In this document: piece after piece, positions 1 through 7,734 of the stretch | How positions within the stretch are numbered: the first letter of the stretch is position 1 | How the letters are laid out: each line of letters starts with the position of its first letter | Assembly: GCA_937876435.1 (NCBI GenBank) | Contig: CALEIL010000041.1 | Span: 1-22,528, forward strand | Direction: 5' to 3' | DNA from: an uncultured Bacteroidota bacterium | Lineage (GTDB): Bacteria; Bacteroidota; Bacteroidia; Chitinophagales; Saprospiraceae | DNA length: 22,528 bases | Position numbers and translations under genes: made by a program | Notes under the pieces: generated by a model | Seen by the model: the letters and a program-made list of their open reading frames with translations, nothing else | Databases searched by the model: none | What the model was told of the DNA's origin: nothing

Positions 1-99
1 GATAGCTGATACCCGACTGCTGATAGCCGATAGCTGATAGCCGATAGCTGATAGCCGACAGCTGATAGCCGATAGCTGATAGCCGATAGCTAACAGCTA
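1..99. repeat. Degenerate heptamer tandem array (YGATAGC units)
   Basis: The first ~100 bases consist almost entirely of the heptamer (T/C)GATAGC, usually alternating TGATAGC and CGATAGC to give a 14-base period, with decayed copies such as TAACAGC and CGACAGC at the edges. A related GCTGATAGC unit recurs at 2587-2595. There are no spacers of CRISPR type and no ORF. The left end may continue beyond the window. Function unknown. Confidence 0.8.
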
Positions 100-180
100 A
101 AAACTAACCACTGACCTCTCCTTTTTAACCAATAAAGCTTACTTTCCACTCCTATTCTGAAAACCGACAAAATTCCAGAT

Positions 181-2520
181 ATGGATCGTCGAAAAATGTT
201 AAACATGGTCGGATTGGGCGGTCTGACCACCTGGACGGGAACCAGACTCAGTGCGGGTGATTTGGCCGGTCAGGACATCGTCATGGACTATCATCCGACC
301 TTTCTGGAACTTATATCGGACAAAAATTTGCGCGTCGGTCAATCGGTGACTACGCTTGGGTATTACCAGGTCAACGATGGAGGGGGCGGATGGTATACGA
401 TCGAGCCACCACCGGGCAGATCTCTAAATCCCGGAGATGGGGAATTTGAGCTGACGAATGGGTTGGTCGCTCGCCTGTCTGGTGCCAAATCGGTGAATTA
501 CAGACTTTTTGGGGCAAAAGGGGATGGGGAGACTGACGATGGATCAGCGATCAAGGCGGCCCACGGGTTTGCCAACCAGCAGCGATTACCCGTCCACAAT
601 CCCGAAGGAAAGTTCAGGATAGAAAAAACCAGAGCGATTCCCATCGAAGCCAATGTGCAGTGGGGGCAGTCTGAATTTTACATCAACGAAAAATACAACA
701 CCGACCAGCCCGTTTTTCACGTCAAAAGCAGGTACGAACCGATAGAGATTTCGGCTTCAGATACCGTCGGCCGGGCATTGGTCGATCAACTTCACCCCGG
801 CGTCCAGGTGATTCCCGAACTCAGGGATTTTGAAAATCATTTGATTCATTTACACGATGATGAGGATCGGATTGCTTTTCGAGCGGGAAGTTACAATAGC
901 AATGGGCGGGCGCGCGAAGAATTGATCTACGTGAGTCTGCAAGGCAGGATACTCGGGGATGTGGCGTGGTCGTTCCGGTCAACCGTGAAAATCACAGCCT
1001 ACCCGACCGAAGAATCCTACCTGGTCGTAGAAGGTGGGACCTTCTACCTGTCGGGTGAAAGCCCGGTATACGATCGGGGAGCTTATTCCCACAACGGTAT
1101 CCTGGTGACCCGTAGTAGGACGCGAATACGCAGACAATGGGTGGGGATCGCGCCCGGTCGGGAAGATGTGTCGATGACCCCCCGATACGGATTTTATTAT
1201 TTCACCACGGTTTACGATGTCCACCTGGAGGACATCAGGCTCAATCCCAGGGAGAAGAACCGGGAGGGCGATGATCGCGACGTGCCCCACGGGACTTATG
1301 GAATCGGAGGAAACCGCGTCCTGGAGCTATCCATGCACCAGGTGGTCTCAGAAGGGACCGGCATCCATTGGGGCGTGATGGGGACCAATATGATGAAGAA
1401 TATCACGGTGACCAATTGCAGGATCAATCGTTTTGATGTTCATTTTCATCTATGGAATCTGACGCTTCGGGATTGTGAAATAGGCCACAATGGCATCACC
1501 GTCACAGGAGGTGGTCGGTTGTTGGTGGAGAATACGTTCGTCTCCCATCAGCGTTTTATCAGTTTTCGGCAAGATTTTGGGGCCAAATGGGACGGGGATA
1601 TCGTCATCGACCGATGTGGGCTACGACCGATACGCAATTCCGGCACAGTGCTATTAAATTTCGGTGCCAGTGATTTTGATTACGGGTATCCGATCGGCAT
1701 CGCACGGAGCCTCATTGTCCGGGATTTTGTGGTCGATTATTCTACGGTTCCCGACAATGATCGGGATTGTTGGCTCATGCAGCTTTCGGAATACGCCGTG
1801 ACCGCGACCGGGGATCGATTGTTTTTTCCGGAGTATCTTCGATTTGAGAACGTCCGTGTAATGGCGAGGAAGAAGGGCATACGGATCACCCGTTTGGTGG
1901 ATTGCAAGGGTTATCTGGTGGGTAAGTCAGGAGAATATGATGGTGATATCCTCACCACCAATGCCTACTGGCATTTCGAGAATGTGGATCTGCAGGAGGT
2001 GTTGCCCGGACAGGATCCGCCGGACCAGTTTCATCTGGGTTCATTCCCGGGTCAACAAACCCAATCGAACTACGAATCCGATTCCCCGCATCTTCACCTC
2101 CTGGTCCGGAATTGTCGTGCGTTCTCTGCCATTTTATCCGGTATCCGGATCCGGTTGCAGATCCAGCAAAGTACCATTCACCAATTGATACTTCATGAGC
2201 AGGACAAAATGGAAGGTGAACTGACGGTTCAGGGTTGCCATCTTATACCGGTACCGCTGGTGGAATATGGATCTCCATACCACCTGGATACCAGTCTGGG
2301 TACTTCTTTCTTGAATTGCGTAGTTCATCTTCCTGGCGTACACAAGCCCGTGGTTAAATCAGATTTGAAATTGATTTCATTTTTTAGATTTAATAAGTAT
2401 ATTTCATACAATCATTTGAATACCAGGCTGAGCAATGGGCTCATCAGATTTCTGGATGATCACCAAATGCAGATCAGCCCGGAATTCAGGTCGATGCTCC
2501 TGTTGAGCTCCGATGGTTGA
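181..2520 (+). CDS. Secreted right-handed beta-helix protein (pectate-lyase-like superfamily)
   Basis: A 779-residue protein. The N-terminus has an Arg-Arg pair (residues 3-4, DRRKMLN) followed by a Gly/Leu-rich hydrophobic stretch to about residue 20, which fits a twin-arginine-type signal, so export is likely. Residues 106-135 carry NYRLFGAKGDGETDDGSAI, the hallmark start of the pectate-lyase-3 / GH28-like beta-helix domain (consensus GAkGDGvtDDtaAi). Residues 48-75 resemble the small cap that often precedes this fold in tail-spike-like proteins. The rest is a long series of short beta-strand repeats (for example residues 400-560, with VTNCRI, LRDCEIG and IVIDRCG) typical of a parallel beta-helix. 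No T9SS tail is visible. The downstream neighbour is a PL8-type lyase on the same strand, so a role in binding or cleaving a uronic-acid polysaccharide is inferred. The actual activity (lyase, hydrolase, epimerase or binding only) cannot be read from the sequence. Confidence 0.8.
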   Translation: MDRRKMLNMVGLGGLTTWTGTRLSAGDLAGQDIVMDYHPTFLELISDKNLRVGQSVTTLGYYQVNDGGGGWYTIEPPPGRSLNPGDGEFELTNGLVARLSGAKSVNYRLFGAKGDGETDDGSAIKAAHGFANQQRLPVHNPEGKFRIEKTRAIPIEANVQWGQSEFYINEKYNTDQPVFHVKSRYEPIEISASDTVGRALVDQLHPGVQVIPELRDFENHLIHLHDDEDRIAFRAGSYNSNGRAREELIYVSLQGRILGDVAWSFRSTVKITAYPTEESYLVVEGGTFYLSGESPVYDRGAYSHNGILVTRSRTRIRRQWVGIAPGREDVSMTPRYGFYYFTTVYDVHLEDIRLNPREKNREGDDRDVPHGTYGIGGNRVLELSMHQVVSEGTGIHWGVMGTNMMKNITVTNCRINRFDVHFHLWNLTLRDCEIGHNGITVTGGGRLLVENTFVSHQRFISFRQDFGAKWDGDIVIDRCGLRPIRNSGTVLLNFGASDFDYGYPIGIARSLIVRDFVVDYSTVPDNDRDCWLMQLSEYAVTATGDRLFFPEYLRFENVRVMARKKGIRITRLVDCKGYLVGKSGEYDGDILTTNAYWHFENVDLQEVLPGQDPPDQFHLGSFPGQQTQSNYESDSPHLHLLVRNCRAFSAILSGIRIRLQIQQSTIHQLILHEQDKMEGELTVQGCHLIPVPLVEYGSPYHLDTSLGTSFLNCVVHLPGVHKPVVKSDLKLISFFRFNKYISYNHLNTRLSNGLIRFLDDHQMQISPEFRSMLLLSSDG

Positions 2521-2539
2521 ATTAGTGATTAGTGATAGT

Positions 2540-2664
2540 TGACAATTGTCAGTGGACAATTGACAGTGGACAATGGACAATTGACAGCTGATAGCGGATC
2601 AAGTCCGGGAAGACGTTCGGATCAAGTCCGGAATGACGGGCGGTGCATGACGTTCGGATCAAGT
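2540..2664. repeat. Composite intergenic repeat cluster
   Basis: Three repeat types are stacked between the two polysaccharide genes. First, a perfect 12-base palindrome TGACAATTGTCA (2540-2551) leads into GTGGACAATTGACA (2552-2565) and an expanded copy at 2566-2586. Second, a GCTGATAGC unit (2587-2595) matches the array at 1-99. Third, CGGATCAAGTCCGG occurs at 2595-2608 and 2618-2631, with a truncated CGGATCAAGT at 2655-2664; the second and third are preceded by the same ACGTT. It looks like an accumulation site for small dispersed repeats. Regulatory function is unknown. Confidence 0.75.
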
Positions 2665-2765
2665 AGGGTGGGGAGGTAGTTTTAAGTTGTGAAGTTGGCT
2701 GGTATGGACCGCGTGAAATCTTCGGGCATCTAAAACCAAATAAAGGGACACAAAAAATTAATCTC

Positions 2766-4934
2766 ATGAAAAATTTTCGGTTGCCTGCGTTCGCATTTAT
2801 AGGTCTGATAATATGTTTAGGGTTCGATTCCACCCCCCCGGCATCGGATATCGACGTGATCCAGGAAAGAATCATCCGGGATCTTTTGGAATACCCGGTA
2901 TCAGATAAAGCGGTTGCAGATATCGTGGAGGGATTATCTGCGGATGGATCCTGGCCGGACATCAACTACGTTGACACTTCCCGGACCGGTTTTGATCACG
3001 CCCGCCATCTGGGAAGGATGTTTTCTCTGGCCAAAGCCTTCAATCAGAAATCCTCCCGGTATTACGAAAGCAAAGATGCTTTGAAAGCCATAAATCAGTC
3101 TCTCAATTACTGGCTGCAACACGATTTTATCTGTGCAAACTGGTGGTGGAACCAGATCGGGACGACCCGCGTCATGGCCAATATACTACTACTAATGAAG
3201 GATCAGTTGTCCGATGATCAGATTCTCCAAACGGTCAGGATAGTGGATAGATCCCATCTCGAAGCTTCGGGAGCCCGACCCAGTGGAGACCGCATTAAGA
3301 TGGCAGGTATTCTGGCTCAGAAATTGTTGGTTTTGCGGGATGAAGCCCAATTGGAGCAGGTCATCCGAGTGATAGAGGGGGAAATCAAATTTTCGGAAGG
3401 ACGGGGGATGCAGGTAGATTTCAGTTTTCACCACCGGGAGGACCGCGTCAATAACACGCTTTCTTACGGATTGGGGTATGCTCAGGCATTTGCCCAATGG
3501 GCAGCTCTGGTTTCAGGAACCAGGTTCCAGTTTGGGGAACCGGCGGTCCACCAACTCGTCGATTATTTTCTCGATGGGATCTGCAAAATGATGGTTCATG
3601 GAAAATACCCGGATTTGGGAGCCAAAAACAGGTCCGTTTCCCGGGGTGGTGCGCTGAGGCCATTCGGCACAGAGATTATTGATGACCTGTTGTTGGTCAC
3701 CACGTACCGCCAGGATGAATTGAAGGAAATCAGGGCGATCAGGAAGGGAGAGGAACAAAACAAAAGGAGATTTAATAAATTTTTCTGGCAAACCGAATAT
3801 ATGTCTCATCAACGCCCGGGGTATTTTACCTCCGCCCGGATGTATTCTACCCGCAACCAGAATATGGAGTCACCGTACAATAGCGAAGGACTCAAGAATC
3901 ATTATCTGGGCGATGGGGCCAATTTTATATCGCGGACCGGACGAGAGTACTTCGATATTTTTCCGGTCTGGGACTGGAGGAGAATCCCGGGCACCACCAT
4001 CGTCCAAAAACCTGAAATGCCGGCTGCGGAGGATATCAGGGAAAAGGGAGTCACTGATTTTGTGGGCGGAGTTTCCGACGGCGAATACGGAGCGGCTGCT
4101 TTTGATTATATCAAGGAAATAGACTCCCTGTCCGCTCGAAAATCCTGGTTTTATTTTGACGATGCCTGGGTATGCCTCGGAGCTGCAATCCGGTCCACAT
4201 CTGCATTTTCGGTGAACACCACTTTGAATCAGTCCAGGCTCCACGGACCGGTATTTATTTCCGGAGATGAAGAGTTTCACCCCATCACTTCGCAGAGCAA
4301 GCTTCTACGAGATGATCTGGTATGGGTGTGGCACGACAGCGTGGGTTATTTTTTCCCCGAAGGAGCCCGGGTGCACGTGAGCAATCAAACGCAAAGCGGG
4401 TCCTGGGCGGACATCAACCAGCAAATCGATTCGCCGGTCGAAGAATTATCGGAGAACGTGTTCAAACTTTGGATCGATCATGGTCCAGGGCCGCAGGATG
4501 AACAATACGCCTACTTTGTGGTGCCAGCAGTTTCCATGATGGATATGGAAAGTCATGACTATTCCGATGTAATCAGGGTTTTGTCAAACACTGGTGAACT
4601 CCAGGCTGTCCAGCACCGGTTGCTTGGGATGGTCCAGTCCGTGTTTTACCAACCAGGGACATTGTCTATTTCCCGGGACCTGGAGCTTCAAATGGAAAAT
4701 CCGGGGATGGTGATGGTCCGGTATGTCAATGGGAAGGTCCGGTCGATCTGCGTGGCCGACCCTTCCCGAAAACTGGAGGAACTGCATTTTTCCGTCTCCC
4801 AGCGTCTATCTGAAGTCCAGGATGAATCCGTGGCGAAAATCCGATGGGATCCGGCTATCCGCCAAACCCATGTTACGGTCCATTTGCCCCGCCATCCGTG
4901 GGCAGGAAGCAGCGTTGTATTAGATTTTCGATGA
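2766..4934 (+). CDS. Polysaccharide lyase, PL8 type (hyaluronate/chondroitin/xanthan-lyase-like)
   Basis: A 722-residue protein with an N-terminal hydrophobic signal (residues 1-20; Cys17 lacks a good lipobox, so signal peptidase I processing is more likely). The N-terminal alpha/alpha-toroid region has NWWWNQIGT (125-133), matching the PL8 substrate-cleft NWW motif with its Asn. A DFSFHHREDRVNNTLSYG segment (218-235) occupies the catalytic His/Tyr loop. NRSVSR (288-293) matches the family Arg pair. The central beta-sandwich carries VWDWRRIPGTT (401-411) and WFYFDDAW, both strongly PL8-like; the C-terminal beta domain follows. Such enzymes cleave acidic polysaccharides by beta-elimination outside the cytoplasm. 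The substrate is not determinable here. The loop around the catalytic His differs from textbook members (see findings). The 3' end overlaps rluF on the opposite strand by 15 bases. Confidence 0.87.
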   Translation: MKNFRLPAFAFIGLIICLGFDSTPPASDIDVIQERIIRDLLEYPVSDKAVADIVEGLSADGSWPDINYVDTSRTGFDHARHLGRMFSLAKAFNQKSSRYYESKDALKAINQSLNYWLQHDFICANWWWNQIGTTRVMANILLLMKDQLSDDQILQTVRIVDRSHLEASGARPSGDRIKMAGILAQKLLVLRDEAQLEQVIRVIEGEIKFSEGRGMQVDFSFHHREDRVNNTLSYGLGYAQAFAQWAALVSGTRFQFGEPAVHQLVDYFLDGICKMMVHGKYPDLGAKNRSVSRGGALRPFGTEIIDDLLLVTTYRQDELKEIRAIRKGEEQNKRRFNKFFWQTEYMSHQRPGYFTSARMYSTRNQNMESPYNSEGLKNHYLGDGANFISRTGREYFDIFPVWDWRRIPGTTIVQKPEMPAAEDIREKGVTDFVGGVSDGEYGAAAFDYIKEIDSLSARKSWFYFDDAWVCLGAAIRSTSAFSVNTTLNQSRLHGPVFISGDEEFHPITSQSKLLRDDLVWVWHDSVGYFFPEGARVHVSNQTQSGSWADINQQIDSPVEELSENVFKLWIDHGPGPQDEQYAYFVVPAVSMMDMESHDYSDVIRVLSNTGELQAVQHRLLGMVQSVFYQPGTLSISRDLELQMENPGMVMVRYVNGKVRSICVADPSRKLEELHFSVSQRLSEVQDESVAKIRWDPAIRQTHVTVHLPRHPWAGSSVVLDFR

Positions 4935-5648
4935 ATCTGAGACCAGCTCTTTCATCCGTCTGATTTCAGCAGCGTTTAACTCTCTCCAGTCTCCCCTGGC
5001 CAGGCCTTCCACCGTGATGTGCATGATCCGGATTCGTTCCAACTCCAGGACGGTATACCCGAGATGTTCGCACATCCGTCTGATCTGTCGGTTCATTCCC
5101 TCCACCAGGATGATTCTGAATTGCCGGTTCGTCAATTTTTCCACGATGCATTTTTGGGTCACGGTTCCCAGAATGTGCACCCCCTTGCGCATATTGATCA
5201 GAAATCGGTTGTTGATGTTTTTATCCACGGTGACGATGTACTCCTTGTCGTGTTTGTTCCCGGCGCGGAGGATTTTATTGACGATATCCCCGTTATTGGT
5301 CAGCAGGATCAAACCCGTCGAATCCTTGTCCAGACGGCCGATCGGGAACAGGCGTTGCGGATGATTCACGTATCGTACAATATTGGCGGATTCACGGGAA
5401 TCGGTGGTGGATACGATTCCGACGGGTTTGTTCAACGCGATATAAATTTCCGGTGGTCTGGATTTCAGGGGCTTACCATCGACCAGCACGGTGTCACCCG
5501 GCTCTACCCGGTTTCCTTTGTGAGCGGTCTTCCCATTGAGCGTAACCCGGCCGGATTCGAGCCACCTGTCCGCTTCCCGGCGGGAACACACGCCCGTGGA
5601 ACTGATAAATTTGTTGATGCTTATACTTTCTGGATTGGATTGACTCAC
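4920..5648 (-). CDS. rluF: 23S rRNA pseudouridine synthase RluF
   Basis: A 242-residue RsuA/RluF-family protein. An N-terminal S4 RNA-binding domain (about residues 11-58, INKFISSTGVCSRREADRWL) precedes the catalytic domain. The motif GRLDKDSTGLILLTN places the catalytic Asp at position 107, the same number as in E. coli RluF. The run NKILRAGNKHDKEYIVTVDK and the later GVHILGTVT, GMNRQIRRMCEHLGY and RIRIMHI segments follow E. coli RluF closely rather than RluB/RluE. The enzyme isomerises U2604 in 23S rRNA, and in E. coli also a tRNA-Tyr anticodon base. The start is GTG at 5646-5648; the upstream ATG at 5670 is out of frame. A TACCTTTG -7 element lies 24-31 bases upstream. The stop lies inside the 3' end of the convergent PL8 gene. 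Confidence 0.93.
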   Translation of the reverse strand: MSQSNPESISINKFISSTGVCSRREADRWLESGRVTLNGKTAHKGNRVEPGDTVLVDGKPLKSRPPEIYIALNKPVGIVSTTDSRESANIVRYVNHPQRLFPIGRLDKDSTGLILLTNNGDIVNKILRAGNKHDKEYIVTVDKNINNRFLINMRKGVHILGTVTQKCIVEKLTNRQFRIILVEGMNRQIRRMCEHLGYTVLELERIRIMHITVEGLARGDWRELNAAEIRRMKELVSDSSKI

Positions 5649-5671
5649 CTGATGAATATTGGTTTACCATG

Positions 5672-5698
5672 CAAAGGTAATGAACCTGATTGATCAAA
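5672..5698 (-). promoter_or_regulatory. Putative promoter of rluF
   Basis: Read on the minus strand, TACCTTTG (5672-5679) is an exact match to the Bacteroidota -7 element TAnnTTTG. A TTTG (5695-5698) lies upstream with a short 15-base spacer. The inferred transcript start is about 15-20 bases before the GTG codon. The -7 match is seen; promoter activity is inferred. Confidence 0.5.
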
Positions 5699-5973
5699 AA
5701 TCTAAATGAAGGACAATAAAGTGCGGGGTGCTGTAAGCATTACGGATTTCAAAGTTTTAGATAATCTTAACACTACGGGAAATCCCCTTTTTGCGGTGGC
5801 GGAATTTCCGAGATGCGCTTTTGGGCACAACCTACTGATGTCCACTTACAGGATGGAATGGTTTTCGGGATATCTCCGGCGTGCAAACCTTAAAAAAATT
5901 TAGGATAAGGGCGACTTTGGTCCATATGGGGTGGCTAATGCAGCGTGTTCCGGAAGGCTACCTTAGACATTGT

Positions 5974-5981
5974 TACCTTTG
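5974..5981 (+). promoter_or_regulatory. Putative -7 promoter element for proC-proB
   Basis: TACCTTTG followed by CACC matches TAnnTTTG and the frequent TTTGCAc extension. No clear -33 TTTG lies at the expected spacing. It is about 75 bases ahead of the chosen proC start. Confidence 0.45.
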
Positions 5982-6056
5982 CACCTTTTACGGCCAGATC
6001 ATATGTTTAAAAAATGTATTATATAAATGGCCAGAAACCAAAATTATCTATTAAAG

Positions 6057-6857
6057 ATGAAAGTATTAGTTGTAGGGGCCGGAAATATGGGGTTGACGTA
6101 CGCGACCTCGATTGGCGAATCCAAAATGCTGGGAAAAAAGGATTTGCTCATCATGGATGCGGCACCCGACAAGGTCAAATCCCTGGAGAATATCGAATAT
6201 TTTGATGCCTACGATCAAATAGAAAATTGCATCGGGAAAGCGGATATCGTATTGATCGCTGTCAAACCCTATCACAGTTCCGATTTGTTTCAATCCATCA
6301 GGGATCTCGTCCGGCCGGATCAGTTGTTCGTGTCCTTGATGGCGGGGGTGACCATCAAAACCATCCAGGATGAGCTCGGGGTACGGAAAGTCATCCGGAC
6401 CATGCCCAATTTGCCGGCCCAGGTTGGTAAAGGAGTGACATCCTTCACTACTTCACCGGAAGTGGGCGAGGAGGAATTGAAGATCGTGCAGAAATTGCTG
6501 GATACCACCGGAATCTCGCTCCAGGTCAAAGACGAGGAATCGATCGATGCATCCACCGGCATTTCGGGGAGTGGCCCTGCCTACGTATTTTATTTCATGC
6601 AGTCCATGATGGAGGCGGCCGTCGAAATGGGTTTTTCGGTGGAGGAAGCCAGGATGCTGGTCCAGCAGACTTTCGCCGGGGCGGTGGAATTGTTCAATCA
6701 ACACGACCTCAGCCCCGAACAATGGATGAACAGGGTCGCGTCAAAAGGAGGAACCACCCGGGCAGCCCTGGATTCTATGGAAAGCAACCAGGTGAAAGAC
6801 AAGATCAAGGAAGCAGCGTTTGCGGCGTTCCACCGGGCTGTGGAGATTGGAGGATGA
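6057..6857 (+). CDS. proC: Pyrroline-5-carboxylate reductase
   Basis: A 266-residue cytosolic enzyme that reduces 1-pyrroline-5-carboxylate to L-proline with NAD(P)H. The N-terminus MKVLVVGAGNMG is the Rossmann dinucleotide motif (GxGxMG, residues 7-12). Further ProC landmarks are SLMAGV (93-98), TMPNLP (115-120), and the signature block STGISGSGPAYVFYF (166-180), then KGGTTRAALDSM (230-241). The length is typical for the family. An in-frame ATG at 6027 would add ten residues (MARNQNYLLK); the 6057 start is preferred because it places the Rossmann strand at residue 2, as in other ProC proteins. proB follows after 25 bases on the same strand, so the two are probably co-transcribed. Confidence 0.95.
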   Translation: MKVLVVGAGNMGLTYATSIGESKMLGKKDLLIMDAAPDKVKSLENIEYFDAYDQIENCIGKADIVLIAVKPYHSSDLFQSIRDLVRPDQLFVSLMAGVTIKTIQDELGVRKVIRTMPNLPAQVGKGVTSFTTSPEVGEEELKIVQKLLDTTGISLQVKDEESIDASTGISGSGPAYVFYFMQSMMEAAVEMGFSVEEARMLVQQTFAGAVELFNQHDLSPEQWMNRVASKGGTTRAALDSMESNQVKDKIKEAAFAAFHRAVEIGG

Positions 6858-6882
6858 GCGATTGTTACAATAAAAAACGATT

Positions 6883-7653
6883 ATGTACAAACAAAGAATA
6901 GTGATCAAAGTAGGGACCAATGTCATGACCAACCGGGACAATCGGATCGTCCGTCCCATCATCAATGATTTGGCCAGACAGATAGCGGCCCTGTATGAAG
7001 ACGACATCATGTGTATATTGATTTCATCGGGTTCGGTGATCGCCGGGATGGAAGTACTGGGAAAAAGCCATATCAAGGATAAGACCATCAGAAGACAGGT
7101 TTATTCGGCCATTGGCCAACCCAGGATGATGCGGTTGTATTACAATATATTCCGGGATTACGGGATGAAATGTGCCCAGGTTCTGGCGACCAAAAGGGAT
7201 TTTAATCCCGGTATCCACCGGGAGAATATGATCAATTGTTATGAGGGCCTGATGGCTGAAGGCGTCATTCCGATCGCCAATGAAGATGACGCGGTATCGG
7301 TGACCAGATCGATGTTTTCGGATAACGATGAACTTGCGAGTCTGGTCGCAGAACTGATTCAGGCGGATATGCTGATCATGCTGACGGACATCGATGGCCT
7401 GTATACCGGAAACCCTGAGGATGTTAAATCTGAGGTGATCAGCGACGTAAGGGTGCATCACAACGTAGAACAATATATCCAGGAGAATATCAAAGGCGAG
7501 GCGGAAGGCAGGGGAGGCATGGCATCCAAACTCAAAATAGCGAAAGGTGCCGCCTCGAAGAATATTCCTACCTTTATAGCCAATGGAAACCGACCCAACG
7601 TAATTCTCGATATCGTGGCGGGTAAAAATGTGGGTACCAAAGTGTCTATTTAA
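6883..7653 (+). CDS. proB: Glutamate 5-kinase, short form lacking the PUA domain
   Basis: A 256-residue amino-acid-kinase-fold protein that phosphorylates L-glutamate to gamma-glutamyl phosphate, the first step of proline synthesis. Visible motifs: IVIKVGTN with Lys9, SSGSV (48-52), the substrate-binding FSDNDELASLVA (145-156), LTDIDGLYTGNP (167-178), and GRGGMASKL (209-217), the equivalent of GTGGMxTK. E. coli ProB is about 367 residues and carries a C-terminal PUA domain; this protein ends directly after the kinase domain, a known short variant. It sits directly after proC. The third pathway gene, proA, is not next to it and must lie elsewhere if present. Confidence 0.93.
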   Translation: MYKQRIVIKVGTNVMTNRDNRIVRPIINDLARQIAALYEDDIMCILISSGSVIAGMEVLGKSHIKDKTIRRQVYSAIGQPRMMRLYYNIFRDYGMKCAQVLATKRDFNPGIHRENMINCYEGLMAEGVIPIANEDDAVSVTRSMFSDNDELASLVAELIQADMLIMLTDIDGLYTGNPEDVKSEVISDVRVHHNVEQYIQENIKGEAEGRGGMASKLKIAKGAASKNIPTFIANGNRPNVILDIVAGKNVGTKVSI

Positions 7654-7658
7654 CTTTG
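7651..7658 (+). promoter_or_regulatory. Possible -7 element for the lamin-tail-like secreted protein
   Basis: TAACTTTG matches TAnnTTTG and overlaps the proB stop codon. It is 77 bases ahead of the ATG at 7735. No -33 TTTG is visible, so this could be chance. Confidence 0.3.
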
Positions 7659-7734
7659 TATTAAATTTTCCCTCATAAAATTTTGTGATTAAAACATATT
7701 GTATTATATTGGGCGGTGTAGGAAAGCCTTCAAT

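Larger units (their letters stand above)
5649..6056. other. Intergenic region between divergent rluF and proC
   Basis: About 400 bases with no convincing gene. It holds a minus-strand -7 element for rluF near 5675 and a plus-strand one for proC near 5977. A 65-codon open frame at 5706-5903 has no recognisable domain and is not called. A short GGG-AAAT-CCC hairpin followed by a T-run lies near 5780-5795 but is too weak to name as a terminator. Confidence 0.5.

Noticed and set aside
1..99. Possible CRISPR array
   Set aside because: The repeats are contiguous heptamers with no unique spacers and no cas gene is nearby.
5019..5693. 224-codon open frame antisense to rluF
   Set aside because: rluF has clear catalytic and S4 motifs on the opposite strand; this frame has none.
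5706..5903. 65-codon open frame between rluF and proC
   Set aside because: It has no recognisable domain, no promoter or ribosome-binding signal ahead of it, and lies in the divergent control region. It is probably chance.
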